A stretch of 64,000 bases of DNA from Rhynchospora pubera (taxonomy: Eukaryota > Streptophyta > Magnoliopsida > Poales > Cyperaceae): the NCBI GenBank assembly GCA_028095005.1, contig CM051461.1, positions 47,542,812 through 47,606,811 of the forward strand. Direction: 5' to 3'. Positions 22,426-36,852 of this stretch are shown piece after piece (the first letter of the stretch is position 1; the number at the start of each line of letters is the position of its first letter). The notes beneath the pieces were generated by a model. The model saw only the letters and a list, made by a program, of their open reading frames with translations, had not been told where the DNA came from and ran no database searches. The position numbers and the translations under genes are program-made.

Positions 22426-23311
22426 TTGGGCTTATTGTTGGTTGTGAGTCAATTATTTATTTCTTTTCTTTTTTTTGTGGAAAATTTGTTCTTGAGTAAC
22501 AGTAAGCTGAGCCTGTCACCCTTTGACCCTTTGAGTAACAGTAAAATTTACGCCAATTTTTTTTGTACCAAGTTTAGCCATTAATTTGGGCAGAAATTTT
22601 TTATTTGTATTGTTTATTATATATTTTGTAAATTGAGAAAAAATTGGTGTATATCTTTTGTGCAACTCTATCACTCTATTTGGACATAGAACTTTTGATT
22701 TTTCTCTTTTATCTTTATGAAATTATGAGTACTGCACTTAAAACGACAAATAAATGACAAATAAATTTATTTAGTGAAAGATTATTTAGTGAAAACTGAA
22801 AACGACAAATAAATTTATTTGCATTTCACTCAAAAGTCAAAGATGATTGTCCTAATGAAATTAACCAATACTGATTCTAGGATGGATTCAATTCGTTTAC
22901 AGTCAAATTGGGTAACTCTAGAATTCTTCAGGCTTTTCAAACCACAAATACTCTGATAAATTCACTACATTGGCAATATTGTAATGAGAATAGTATAGTA
23001 TCAGATCTTATGGATACGGTTATTATTTTCAGGGACTTATCCTCAATCAATTTGGCAAGAAATGAAATTGGTCACAGGAGACTACAAGTCTACAATTAAT
23101 ATATCAATTAAAATTACGAGAGAGTATAAAAATTATTTGAACATAACGCACATTAATGACTATTCCATACTAGCAGAAGTTGAGAGCAATATCAAACAAA
23201 TCTCATGTTCTTAAAAATACAAGGCACAAATCTTACACAAAATAAAGTACACGACACCTAGTGACTCAATTAAACTTCATATCGTGAGGAACTCAAATTG
23301 CTCTGTTTAGA
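22426..23311. other. Intergenic between convergent genes 1 and 2
   Basis: AT-rich, containing the 3' ends of two converging receptor kinase genes. A stretch at 23034-23097 after TTTTCAG resembles the start of an LRR exon, but it is too short and isolated to call. No other gene is seen. Confidence 0.4.
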
Positions 23312-26300
23312 TTATCTAACTGAAGGACCATCTGGGAGCGATGACTCGCCATTCTTTGCCACCTCAAAAGCTATTCTTCGACTCGAGCTAGAACGTCCTG
23401 AATCCATTACACTGCTTGTTCCAAGCACTAGTTCCAAACAATCCTTTAGTTCAGAAACTAAATGTGACATCACCGGCCTCTGAGCTGAGGTCTCTAAACA
23501 ACAACTCATTGCCAATTGCACAACCTTCCATGCTGAGTTAACATCATACCTAATCATTGTATATAATACAAAAAAAATAAAGTTTAAAAAATAAAATCGA
23601 TATGCAATAACTTGATATTTCAAATATTATATGTTTACAAGTATATGGGTCTTTGGTAGAGTATAATACATTTAGATGATCAACAGAGGAGAACAGAACC
23701 ATTGCGGACATTGGATACAATAATAATATTGGTTGATAAACTAAGATCATAATGTATGTTTAGGTACCTGTCGAGAATCCTAGTGTCAACTATGTCATCC
23801 ATACTTCCTTTAGTGAGCTGTTGGTGTACCCATAGTGTTAAATGAATTTTGTTACGGCCATCTATAATTGGAGGCTTGGCTGTAACCACCTCCAGGAGGA
23901 CTACCCCAAAGCTGTAGACGTCACTCTTCTCAGTGAGTCGGCATGAAGAGTTGTACCTAAAAATTCAATCCAAACGTCATTGTTTTCATATATATATATT
24001 TCTAACAGCATCTTATTTTAATAGAATTTATACAAAATACTGCCAATACAAACAGCGGCTGCAAATTTAAAATGATTTTTATTCAACAAAGAGTCACTCT
24101 AGAATGTTGTTGTGTGTATAATTGTCGGAGCAAAGAGCATAATTCAAAATGGACAATCAAAATATTTAATTTTAATATTCAGTTCTACCCATCATGAATG
24201 CCCAACTTACTCAGGATCAAGGTATCCTGGTGTGCCAGCAACTGTGATAGACATGTGTGTGCAGTTGTCACGAAAAGCCTTGGACAGCCCAAAATCTGCA
24301 ATTTTAGCCTCGAGCATATGATTCAATAGAATATTTTCGGTTTTCACATCTCTATGGATAATGGGTGGGGCACATTCTCTGTGTAGATACAAAAGCCCTG
24401 CAATGGGTAACCCATGAAAGTTGATAAAATTTCCACATGTAAATGTATATAATGGCAAAATTCAAGAAGTATTTTTCTTAATTTATGTAACCTTGTGCCG
24501 CTTCCAGCAAAATATGTAACCTTTCTTCCCAGCTCAAGACCCTAGCATTTCTATCTTTACCTGTAAGTGAACATATCATAATCACAGAATTGACACTAAT
24601 GGTGACAATATATCATTACTCTCACTGGATAGCCTCTGTCCAGTTTGTGGGAAAAAAAAACAATATATCATTACCCAAATAGCAAAGATTTTGTCAAGAA
24701 ATTTATGGATACTATAGATGAGTTCAGTCATCATGTTTATAAACTAAGGTAATCGATTTCATGGTTAATAAATCTTTGAAAATTAGTAATGTCATTTAAA
24801 TTTTACAGCTGATATGTATTTGATAATGGGCCAATGGCCATCAACTAAGATAATCTACTCCAATTTTTGTCAATCCTTGAAACTAGTTTCAATTACCAGT
24901 GAATATATGACAATTAATATTATGTGTGTAATCTCATGAAAAGTATTTGATCTAACTGTGTGATATTATAACATCCATAAGAACCTCTAAGGTACGTGCG
25001 CAAACTACCACCTGACATATACTCATAGACAAGTGCCATGCAGCCTAATCCATCCTTACAGTAACCGATCAATGGCACAAGATTTCTGTGATGAATCCTT
25101 GATAAATGCCTGACCTGAAATCAGAAAACAAATTAACTAAATAGCTTGTAATGAATTGTCTCAGACAACTAAACTAAAACTACCTGACCAATTGGTATTT
25201 TACTGTGTAAGAAGATGCTTTAATCCAGCACTTTTAAGTATTAATGGTGCTATAATTGTCAGCTCGAAGAGTTAATTCAGTTGAACTACCTCAGCAAGAA
25301 ACTCTCTTGTCCCTTGCCGTGAAGAACTATCTAGCAACTTGACTGCAACTTGCGTGCCGTCATACAATTGACCATGATAAACAGCTCCAAATCCTCCTTT
25401 TCCAATCATTTTCTCAAAGTTATTAGTTATTTTCTGTACATCCTTGTACGTGAAGTGTTGTGAATCAATCTGCACAATATTTCCATTGCTATCTACCAGA
25501 TCAGTCGAGTTTTTATTTCTAATTTCTTCGCCATTAGCAAGTCTACGGAATCCTACAGGAAGGAGATTAAAGAACAAGAAAAATGTCAGTACCATGTCTC
25601 TTTAGGTAATATCATTCTTTATTAACTTGATAAGAAAGAAGTGTATCAGGTAGTTGTTACCTGATCTCTTAATTAAGCATGCGAGGAGAAGCAGCAACCC
25701 CACAGCTGCCACTGGTATAATAACAGCTAGAAGTATCTTTGTCTTATTATTGGATGGTCTAGAATATCTAGATGCACCTCCAAATCTAAGTGGAATAAGA
25801 CAAACATTCTTGAGAAGGATAACAGTTCTAAAAGTCCCGAGAGATCAACTCCATGATGCAAATATTGTTACTGAATGGATTAACTTCGGTCTTTAATTTG
25901 TCCCCCATGTTAAATAGTTATTTACTTATTTTATTAGATATTCTGAAAAGTCAACGGGTAAAAGTTTTACAATTCCATAACTAATTAAGTCGATTTTTGA
26001 ACTGAATATATATCTTTGTGGATATTGTGTTTAGTAGAACAGTAAACAGTACTTCAATGCTATCGAATTTTGGCCTTCAAAAAAAAAATTTTGCTAGCGA
26101 ATTTTACAGGAAACAACAAACCACACCTAAACATCAGGTTCCCATCTCTTTTTCTTTGCTGAAGACCAGGAGGAAGAGTGGTTGAAATATTGCTGTTTCC
26201 AGTTACATCCCTGAATTGAAGTACCATAAAATGATTATTCATTTTTTGACACCATTTTTCTTGAACAAAATAATGATCAATTTGAAAACCTACAGGTATG

Positions 26301-28176
26301 TAAGAGCAGATAATTGATCTAGAAACGTCGGAAGATCCCCAGACAAGTCATTGTAAGATAAGTCCCTGAAACATATAATTTTAGCAAGAGGCATCAAATT
26401 AGTTAATATATATGAGAACGCCGAGCTGAAATTTTTCCTGTGCAGGAAAGAAATTGCCAAAGTTGTTATATAATTTGCACAACACAATATGAATATATCA
26501 TGTATGGACACTATCAAATATCAACTGTGGTTCCTCATAGATTACTGCAAGAGAGGATTTTATTCAAGGTTAAAGTATTAATCTCAACAAAGACATTATC
26601 TTTATTGAATGGAACATACAATGAATTGAGAGTGCTTAGATTTCCGAACGAAGATACTATGACACCAGTGAGTCCACAGGATGATAAATTTCTGAAAAAG
26701 AAATAATTTACAAGTCAGAGGTCTTGTACATTCACTCCTTTTTGGTAAACACAGGTTCGAATACATCGAAGCACTCACAATAATGTAATCCTCGGAATAT
26801 TGTTGGATTCTGTGGTGCAGGTGACACCAGTCCAGGAGAATTCCGTAGGAACACAAGGATCTCCACTCCAGCCTTTGTTTACTTGGTAGTTTGCCTTAAT
26901 TTTATTAATGGCTGCAACTGGAATTGAAATTATATACATTATGGAATGACTAATTAATCAAGTTACAAAGCATAGTTAATTATATTTTCAGAATTATATC
27001 TCTAAACCAAAATTTGCGAGTAATAGAAAGCAGAGGTCACATATTTGGTACTCTGGTGTTACATAAGAGATATGGAACTATCAATTGGAATATAAAAAGA
27101 GAGAAGAGTGGTAAAGAGACTGAAACAAAAAATAAAATAACAGAAATACCTTACATGGTGAACTGAGACAAGGTAAACTTTTAAGGAAAATGGATGAAAA
27201 TATTCTGTATGGTTACATGATTAAAACTATGTTTGATAAATTCAGAAAAAACAAATACGTTACAAAACAATAAATAGTTTCCTTCAGGTGCAGAAGTTCT
27301 TTCACGGCCTTTTTATGTAATGAAAACTAAACCAGAGTTCTCAGAATTGGAAACGTCTAGGAAAGGAAATCATATATAGCATCACTGAAAGAAGTATTTA
27401 GAATGAGACAACTATGATCAAACTTACCATCTCCACTATAGGTGGGAATCCCAGTGGTGGGCCTAACGACATACAGTTCAAAGGCATTCAATATAGGCGG
27501 GAGTGTTGAGTTTGAAGTTGCCTTAAGCGAGGCAGTATATTCGGTGTGCCATGTGTGGGTATATTTAGCCCATTCAGAATATAGTTTTATCGGTGTAATG
27601 GAGTTCAATGCTAGTACTCCATTGCCAAATATATCAAATTGCCTAAGTGCAGTGGGTGGTAACTCTTGGATCTCACTAAAGTGGAGAATTATTAGAAACA
27701 CAGTGGATTCATTGTCAGAGCTCCAGGAGATATCCAGAGATTGATTGGTGCTTGAAGTGGTGGCGGCAGTTTGCATCACTGTGGATGGGGTTGCAAAGTC
27801 TTTGTCGGGTTGTACTGTAGAGTTGGTTTCGATATATCTCCATGTTTCCATTGTGTAGTTCCTCCAAATCCGATCATATCATATGGATCATGAGGGTACC
27901 TATTTATTATTATTTTTTTAACGGAGTGTGGAAAGAAGAATATGTATAAATGCTGTCAATATTTACATTTCTTATTTCTTGGGTAGTTCTAAGGTTATAA
28001 AATTTAGTTCACATAGTAGAACACAAGTTTGGGAGAATGAATTTGTGTTTCCGTTTTCAAATAGTTGAAATATAGAAGTTTGGTACCACTATCCATCAGA
28101 AATTAGCAGTGTTTTGACCAGACGGGGTCAACCGGTTGAAACTACTTAAATCGGGCAGTTAACTAGGGCTTATTGA

Positions 28177-31100
28177 TGTGATACCCTGAATTTTTACTGT
28201 TTCTGAGATTATTTTTAATTAAAAAAAAAATTGGGTGCACTTGTTGGATATTTGATATAGGTGGTTTGTATTTCATGAGATTTAAATTTTTTTTATATAC
28301 TCATTGTTATATTTGGAATAAATTAAGCATACCTTTCTTTTGTGGCTGATGTTTGTAATCAGAAAAATTCATTATAAATCTATCAGTTATAATCTTAGTT
28401 CATTCCATTTTGTATTTATGTCATGTGGATTCCACTTGTCACTAGTCCTTTTATTTATTGGTGCACCACGTTCAATTGAAGGATAGGTGTATAGAATTGG
28501 AGAAACTTTAACCCTGAAATTTTGGATCTGGTCTCCCACGCCTCCATATCTCTCTTTGTTTCCTTTTCCGTTTTTTCTCTCTACCGAAACCATACTCTTA
28601 GCCAATCTATTAATTTGGGATTTTCGGAATATTAAGAGAAATTTCCAGCAAGTAGCTGATCCTCTAGTGCTCCCAGGACAAAATCGGAAAATGGATTGTT
28701 CGATTTTATGCACCTTCAATTGGCCACGAAATTTACTGAGTAAGCTGCTAATTTCTGCTTTAAATCCTTTAGTGAAAACAAGTCCTTCTAGTTCTTAGCA
28801 TTTCCTCAAGTTATTTGAGAATTTTCTGAAAACCAACAGAAAAAAATTTGGGTTCTGTTGCGATTTTCACAGTTTATTGAAGGTTTCTTAGGCTTTTGCA
28901 AATTTTATATGAAACTAGACTTCTAGACGAAAATTTTGATATCTAATGCGAATTTTTCTGAGTTGATTTGGTATTTTTACAAGATTTTTGTAATCAGGGC
29001 AAGTTTGGGAAAACAGTTTTCTGGAACAGACAGACCACCGTGCAGTTTTTGATTTTTCATTTAGTCTCTGTTTCGAATTAAGAGTTGAAACTTTCAGATC
29101 AGAAAATAGACATCCAGAGGCACCCTCTGTAATTTTTACAAAATTTTTAGAGATTTATTTGAAGGGTTTCAAGGCATGAACTTTCAGACGTTTTTGCTGG
29201 CACAATCTGCTGGAACAGATTTTTCTGAAACCTGATCTGTCTGATTTCAAAAAATCCATTATAATTAATCCGTATGTCCAAAAGTTTTGAAATTTTTATA
29301 GGAGATACATCCTATCATGTATCATCTACAGTTAAATTTTCATTGGATTCTGTTGAGCCGTTTATGAAATAAAAATAAGTTTGTGAACTGCCGAAAATAC
29401 CCTTCACTGGTTGTACCAGAAATTGTCCAGCACTATGTTTTACCATTGTGTCCTGATTTCTAGCATTGTTAACCACTATCTAGTCTTTGAAATCATTCAT
29501 TATACTTCTATAGCTAATTATTGGGTGATGTTGTGTATTGCATAGAAGATTAATGGTTAAATAACCCAACTGACCTACACCTTAAGCTATGATAATCATA
29601 GTGCATAATGTCTCTCTCTTATTTTTTTTTTCTTCTTCTGTTTTAATTTGTGGTCGAAACAGGATTTAATGTGGTATGGTAACACTTGGTACCATGTTGG
29701 TACTAAGGGATTGCATGTTTATATAGGGAACCAACATACCTAAGACTAAGTACTCTTCTATCGGGCTCAATGTTTAGACATTGAAACCAAATTCAATGGT
29801 ACAGCTATTAAGTATAGTCGTCATTTTTAAAATGTATCACACAGGGAATATCTCATTGGTTGTTTAATTGTTTGAATTAAACTTTTTATTTTCCAAGTTG
29901 TTGTTAAAGCTTATTAGTAAACTATTTCACTTAGAGTCGGACGGTCGAATATCGAAACCGAGGATAGTCGATATGACTAAGAGTTAATAGGATTGCCTTG
30001 TCTTGCTTTTTGCTGCTGCATTTTTATTTACGAGGTACGGATTCCACTTGAGTTTTAATTATATGTGATATATTATTGTTATTGTTATTGTTATTGTTAT
30101 TGTTATTGTTATGCATTTTGAATTCAGAAATTGATCTTCATTCATGAGAATGTTTTGAGAAAATATAAATGATGCATGATTGTTCAGTGGCATATTGAAT
30201 GGTATCCGATTGAAATGTGATTTGATTGAGGTAAGTACAGCTTGTGTGGTTGAGATAGACACTCGTAATGTTTGGAGGGTGGAGTCATGACCCATCCTAC
30301 CAAGCACCGTGTAATAAGCGCTTATGTACCGGGACTCAGTAGGTCTAGTCTAGAATGGACCGGAGTGTGAGTGTTCCCAGCTTGCTTGTACGTTTGGATA
30401 TTTATTGATTGCATTATGTTGTATGAATTGAATTGGTCGGGGTAGTACCTCGTAGAAGGTGCTCGCGACATGTTGTATGAATTGAATTGGTCGGGGTAGT
30501 ACCTCGTAGCAGGTGCTCGCGACATATTGACTTTGATAATGAGAAAAGAAACCAGACTTGCATACTAGACAATTGTCCAACCAAATGAGTCGGCATTTGC
30601 TATACTTTGAATATTTGAATTGTTATGGAATTGATTGCCGAGCTCACATTGCATACTGCATTGATTTAATTAATTTGAAATTGTTATTTCTGCTTTGAAC
30701 AAGAGGTGAATGTTTTTACCCGATAGTTGTTGCATACGATTGATCACTTTTCTAAAGAATTGAAATGACAATTGGCATACTCCGAATTTTAAATGATTTT
30801 TAAAGAATACTGAATTTATTTGTCTAATTGCATTGCTTGATCGAAAGTTTCGATTTAATGTTATTTGAAATAAAAATGGAATTTAATTTGGAATTGATTT
30901 GACTCAGTCTTGTATTTAGTTCCAACGCATGATAATCAAAACTCAAGTGGCTGGAACTGAATACCGTACTGAGATAAATTTTATTTATCTCATTCTATGC
31001 TTTTGCATTGTTTTCCACGATTGGTTGTGGGTTCCAGGTTTCAGATTAAGTGCTGGACTGCAAGACGAGTAGCGGACCATTGGATCCTGTGGTTAGTAAT

Positions 31101-31301
31101 CTGTATGAACCAGACTGTTGTAGGATTTATTTTATATTTGAGTAATTAATTATTAAATTTATATCTGACATGTAGCTTAATTGTGTATAATCAATATTAA
31201 ATTGTGAAATAAGCATTAGTAAGCCTTGCGGGTGCAGTAGGTATCCGCGGCGGGCACTCCACCGTGTACTGTCCAGTTACAGTATTCGACGGGGTGTCAC
31301 A
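28177..31301 (+). repeat. Element 1 left LTR (3125 bp)
   Basis: Begins TGTGATACCCTGAATTT and ends TTCGACGGGGTGTCACA. It contains a hexanucleotide run (ATTGTT)n at about 30070-30112 and a 54-bp unit in tandem duplicate starting at 30421 and 30475. Confidence 0.92.
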
Positions 31302-32842
31302 AAATGGTATCAGAGAATGGTTTAACAATTGAACCAGACCAATAGGACGCGTGAGTGGGATAGGTCTGATGGGTTCTTCGTGTAATTAGATTTTATCTCA
31401 TAGCGTTTGTGATAATAGATTTAAAAATTTGTTTGACTTATTGATAAGATTGCTCGTGTGAGAATGTTTTGTATTTGTCTAACTTATTTATAACTATGAT
31501 ATACTAATGATGCTTTGTATTTGTATATACTAGTATATATATATATATATATGGATTGATTGTTTTATGTTTGATTTCCATGTTGCTCTAGTGCTTTAAC
31601 TAGTGCTTTCTTTAGCTACAAAAATGGATTCTAGAAAACTTTCTTTGAGGATTATCCTTTTTGCGTGTTGAATAGTTGAATTAAGTTTGGTGCTTGTATG
31701 GCATAGTTTTAAGTGTAATATAAGAGTTCATAGTTTAAAATTTTTATTTGTTATGGTATTTTGAAAGGCATACATGTAAAAAAAAAAAAAAAAAAATTTG
31801 ATTTTTGACCAAACTTGAGAAATGATTAGAAGCTTTTGGTGTAATTATTATACATACAAGCAATGTCCTTGGAAATGCATTGCATTTAGCGTAGTTACTT
31901 GATTATTCTATATATGTGTTGTAACTTTAAAGATATGTTTTATATGTTGTAACAATTTATGTGCATTTTAGTAATAGTGCTTCTTTTCTATTTGAAATGT
32001 AAAGTGATATTGATAAGTGTACAAAAGTTGGTATGGAATGTTAAGAGATTTTATCTACTATAGGGAGCATGTTCTACTTTATAGTAATGCATGGTGGAAA
32101 TGTTAATGATTTCTAAATTTACTATAGTATGCACAAACTTTTGGAATTTATTTGAGTAAAGATCTTCTTATCTTTTGTTGGCACAAGGATCAAACAAGCA
32201 GACTGATCATCTGACTTGTTAATTGAATCTCAATAATACTAGAATTATTCTTACTTCCTTGACTGATCACCAAGGTAGCCAAGAATAATTTTGATATTAC
32301 CGTGCTTCCTAAAAGATAAGAAAAGAACTGGGTATTTTAAAATGTCACTGGTTACAAGAATTTAAAGATTTGTTTTTTTAAATGATAGCGTAAGAAGTGG
32401 TAGTATTATTTGCTTGTAATACTTTGTTATTTGAATTATTATAATGATATGATACGGAATTGTCTGAATGGTAAAGTGAATTGAATGATCGTTGGCAACC
32501 CTCTTAGGAGGCGATTCACGGTATCCGAATATCTGTAATCGCTGCTCTCTGAGAAAGAGACTCGCGATATCTGACTCTGAATTGATTGATCTGTGATTGT
32601 GACTTATGATTACCAGACTTGTATTGAAAGTTATCAAGATTGGGCCGACATTCTAGTATTATCATTAGTATTTCAATTTTAAATTGAATAAAATGTCGGG
32701 CTCCCTCGCATTGCATGAATTTGAAATTTCTTGATAATTATTGCATAATATGTTCATTCCATCTGATTGTATTATTGATTGTATGATTGCTATGCATTTA
32801 GATAAATTTCGAGGTCGAAATTTTTTTTTAAGGAGAGAGGAA
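31302..32842 (+). other. Element 1 internal region with primer site and polypurine tract
   Basis: TGGTATCAGAGAATGG at 31305-31320 matches the usual initiator-methionine tRNA primer site (TGGTATCAGAGCATGG) with one change. AAGGAGAGAGGAA at 32830-32842 is the polypurine tract directly before the right LTR. No long frame is present; a 20-nt A run lies near 31780. Confidence 0.8.
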
Positions 32843-35800
32843 TGTGATACCCTGAATTTTTACTGTTTCTGAGATTATTTTTAATAAAAAAAAAATTGGG
32901 TGCACTTGTTGGATATTTGATATAGGTGGTTTGTATTTCATGAGATTTAAATTTTTTTTATATACTCATTGTTATATTTGGAATAAATTAAGCATACCTT
33001 TCTTTTGTGGCTGATGTTTGTAATCAGAAAAATTCATTATAAATCTATCAGTTATAATCTTAGTTCATTCCATTTTGTATTTATGTCATGTGGATTCCAC
33101 TTGTCACTAGTCCTTTTATTTATTGGTGCACCACGTTCAATTGAAGGATAGGTGTATAGAATTGGAGAAACTTTAACCCTGAAATTTTGGATCTGGTCTC
33201 CCACGCCTCCATATCTCTCTTTGTTTCCTTTTCCGTTTTTTCTCTCTACCGAAACCATACTCTTAGCCAATCTATTAATTTGGGATTTTCGGAATATTAA
33301 GAGAAATTTCCAGCAAGTAGCTGATCCTCTAGTGCTCCCAGGACAAAATCGGAAAATGGATTGTTCGATTTTATGCACCTTCAATTGGCCACGAAATTTA
33401 CTGAGTAAGCTGCTAATTTCTGCTTTAAATCCTTTAGTGAAAACAAGTCCTTCTAGTTCTTAGCATTTCCTCAAGTTATTTGAGAATTTTCTGAAAACCA
33501 ACAGAAAAAAATTTGGGTTCTGTTGCGATTTTCACAGTTTATTGAAGGTTTCTTAGGCTTTTGCAAATTTTATATGAAACTAGACTTCTAGACGAAAATT
33601 TTGATATCTAATGCGAATTTTTCTGAGTTGATTTGGTATTTTTACAAGATTTTTGTAATCAGGGCAAGTTTGGGAAAACAGTTTTCTGGAACAGACAGAC
33701 CACCGTGCAGTTTTTGATTTTTCATTTAGTCTCTGTTTCGAATTAAGAGTTGAAACTTTCAGATCAGAAAATAGACATCCAGAGGCACCCTCTGTAATTT
33801 TTACAAAATTTTTAGAGATTTATTTGAAGGGTTTCAAGGCATGAACTTTCAGACGTTTTTGCTGGCACAATCTGCTGGAACAGATTTTTCTGAAACCTGA
33901 TCTGTCTGATTTCAAAAAATCCATTATAATTAATCCGTATGTCCAAAAGTTTTGAAATTTTTATAGGAGATACATCCTATCATGTATCATCTACAGTTAA
34001 ATTTTCATTGGATTCTGTTGAGCCGTTTATGAAATAAAAATAAGTTTGTGAACTGCCGAAAATACCCTTCACTGGTTGTACCAGAAATTGTCCAGCACTA
34101 TGTTTTACCATTGTGTCCTGATTTCTAGCATTGTTAACCACTATCTAGTCTTTGAAATCATTCATTATACTTCTATAGCTAATTATTGGGTGATGTTGTG
34201 TATTGCATAGAAGATTAATGGTTAAATAACCCAACTGACCTACACCTTAAGCTATGATAATCATAGTGCATAATGTCTCTCTCTTATTTTTTTTTTCTTC
34301 TTCTGTTTTAATTTGTGGTCGAAACAGGATTTAATGTGGTATGGTAACACTTGGTACCATGTTGGTACTAAGGGATTGCATGTTTATATAGGGAACCAAC
34401 ATACCTAAGACTAAGTACTCTTCTATCGGGCTCAATGTTTAGACATTGAAACCAAATTCAATGGTACAGCTATTAAGTATAGTCGTCATTTTTAAAATGT
34501 ATCACACAGGGAATATCTCATTGGTTGTTTAATTGTTTGAATTAAACTTTTTATTTTCCAAGTTGTTGTTAAAGCTTATTAGTAAACTATTTCACTTAGA
34601 GTCGGACGGTCGAATATCGAAACCGAGGATAGTCGATATGACTAAGAGTTAATAGGATTGCCTTGTCTTGCTTTTTGCTGCTGCATTTTTATTTACGAGG
34701 TACGGATTCCACTTGAGTTTTAATTATATGTGATATATTATTGTTATTGTTATTGTTATTGTTATTGTTATTGTTATGCATTTTGAATTCAGAAATTGAT
34801 CTTCATTCATGAGAATGTTTTGAGAAAATATAAATGATGCATGATTGTTCAGTGGCATATTGAATGGTATCCGATTGAAATGTGATTTGATTGAGGTAAG
34901 TACAGCTTGTGTGGTTGAGATAGACACTCGTAATGTTTGGAGGGTGGAGTCATGACCCATCCTACCAAGCACCGTGTAATAAGCGCTTATGTACCGGGAC
35001 TCAGTAGGTCTAGTCTAGAATGGACCGGAGTGTGAGTGTTCCCAGCTTGCTTGTACGTTTGGATATTTATTGATTGCATTATGTTGTATGAATTGAATTG
35101 GTCGGGGTAGTACCTCGTAGAAGGTGCTCGCGACATGTTGTATGAATTGAATTGGTCGGGGTAGTACCTCGTAGCAGGTGCTCGCGACATATTGACTTTG
35201 ATAATGAGAAAAGAAACCAGACTTGCATACTAGACAATTGTCCAACCAAATGAGTCGGCATTTGCTATACTTTGAATATTTGAATTGTTATGGAATTGAT
35301 TGCCGAGCTCACATTGCATACTGCATTGATTTAATTAATTTGAAATTGTTATTTCTGCTTTGAACAAGAGGTGAATGTTTTTACCCGATAGTTGTTGCAT
35401 ACGATTGATCACTTTTCTAAAGAATTGAAATGACAATTGGCATACTCCGAATTTTAAATGATTTTTAAAGAATACTGAATTTATTTGTCTAATTGCATTG
35501 CTTGATCGAAAGTTTCGATTTAATGTTATTTGAAATAAAAATGGAATTTAATTTGGAATTGATTTGACTCAGTCTTGTATTTAGTTCCAACGCATGATAA
35601 TCAAAACTCAAGTGGCTGGAACTGAATACCGTACTGAGATAAATTTTATTTATCTCATTCTATGCTTTTGCATTGTTTTCCACGATTGGTTGTGGGTTCC
35701 AGGTTTCAGATTAAGTGCTGGACTGCAAGACGAGTAGCGGACCATTGGATCCTGTGGTTAGTAATCTGTATGAACCAGACTGTTGTAGGATTTATTTTAT

Positions 35801-35966
35801 ATTTGAGTAATTAATTATTAAATTTATATCTGACATGTAGCTTAATTGTGTATAATCAATATTAAATTGTGAAATAAGCATTAGTAAGCCTTGCGGGTGC
35901 AGTAGGTATCCGCGGCGGGCACTCCACCGTGTACTGTCCAGTTACAGTATTCGACGGGGTGTCACA
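32843..35966 (+). repeat. Element 1 right LTR (3124 bp)
   Basis: Identical in layout to the left LTR at an offset of 4665 bases. The visible difference is a one-base indel near its start (TTTTTAATAAAA here, TTTTTAATTAAAA on the left). Confidence 0.92.
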
Positions 35967-36852
35967 ATTGAAAAGAAAACCAGACCATCCGGTTCAAACC
36001 TCTGAAATAACCTAGCTGAAACATTTCATTATTAAGCTTATTATACTGATATGACCGGCTTTTCACACCGGTTCAATTAGTTGAACCAGTTAATTGGTAT
36101 CACTATCCATCAAATATTAGTCAAAACAAGGATCCTGGTTATGGCATATTGAGTAACTTATGATGGGAATTTATTCTAATTTAGTGAAAGTAACAACCAA
36201 ACTTTCAGAAGAACATTATAGTAGGTAACCACCAACAATTAATTAGTTGCCAAATTTACTTCAAGTTTTCCATTTCAGGAGTTAAATTTATAGAAAATTT
36301 ACCTAAGTTCCTGGCTTCTTGCCCCAATATCGAACCTGGCCGAGAGAACCAACGATTGTGTCGCATTTGCGTCATCGTTATAAAGGGTTGTCAACAATGG
36401 TCTCAATTCTAGCACAGAGATAAATGGAGTGCCACGATCCTTTTTTACTAGGCAAATTTGAAGGTAGTTAGAAGTTGCTGTGGCGATAATCTCATGGAAA
36501 TATGCACCATCTGCATCAGGCAGGTCAACTGAGCCCCAATAATTGACTCCCAAATGGATATCAAAATTGGGAGGGTTATTTTTATTATCATAGTTTCCGT
36601 ACAAAAATCCTGCTCTTACGAGGTACTTTGATCCTGCTGATAATGATGTTAAGGTGTAGCAATTCCGGGTTCCACTTGGAAAACTCCTGACGGTTAGATA
36701 TTTCGTGTATAGTTCATCAGTGGCATAGTTGGGGGCAATTTCGTAGTTCACTCCTGTGTCGATGAATTGATCATCTGACACATGAGTCAAATTAGTTTGT
36801 TCATCAACAGAGGTAGAATTTGAAGGAAGTCCACAATCAATGCTGATAAAAC

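Larger units (their letters stand above)
28177..35966 (+). mobile_element. Non-coding LTR retrotransposon (LARD-like), element 1
   Basis: A complete 7790-bp element with two direct LTRs, a methionine-tRNA primer site, a polypurine tract and a 5-bp duplication ATTGA (28172-28176 and 35967-35971). The 1.54-kb internal region has no gag, protease, integrase or reverse transcriptase frame, so it depends on another element's proteins. Very long LTRs with a short non-coding interior fit the large retrotransposon derivative type. It lies in intron 2 of gene 2, antisense to that gene. The two LTRs differ by one base in length, and all small frames in them are identical, so insertion was recent. Confidence 0.9.
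23312..36852 (-). pseudogene. Malectin-like LRR receptor kinase gene 2, disrupted
   Basis: Exons in transcript order: 36852-36303, 27899-27428, 26917-26779, 26691-26620, 26365-26294, 26210-26127, 25767-25661, 25552-25290, 25114-24985, 24560-24492, 24397-24211, 23956-23768, 23549-23312. They encode a malectin-like domain (FISIDCGLPSN start), WSGDPC, LRRs of 72, 72 and 84 nt, a transmembrane helix and an RD kinase with IGKGGFGAVYHG, VAVK, IIHRDVKTEN and ADFGLSK. Relative to gene 1 the last kinase exon is split by an extra intron. Defects: a 5-bp tandem duplication (ATCAT twice, 27873-27882) shifts the frame 18 nt into exon 3. No signal peptide exon is visible. Intron 2 is 8.4 kb because of an LTR element, and a second LTR element lies upstream. 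A cryptic acceptor in GGATTTGGAG|GAAC would restore frame, so partial function is not excluded. Confidence 0.75.

Noticed and set aside
23034..23097. Plus-strand stretch after TTTTCAG resembling the start of an LRR exon (DLSSINLARNEIG).
   Set aside because: Too short, no donor, no neighbouring receptor kinase exons on that strand; the similarity could be chance.
28387..35261. Small frames repeated at 28.4-30.6 kb and 33.0-35.3 kb.
   Set aside because: They lie inside the two LTRs of element 1, show no protein-like composition and are repeated only because the LTRs are duplicated.
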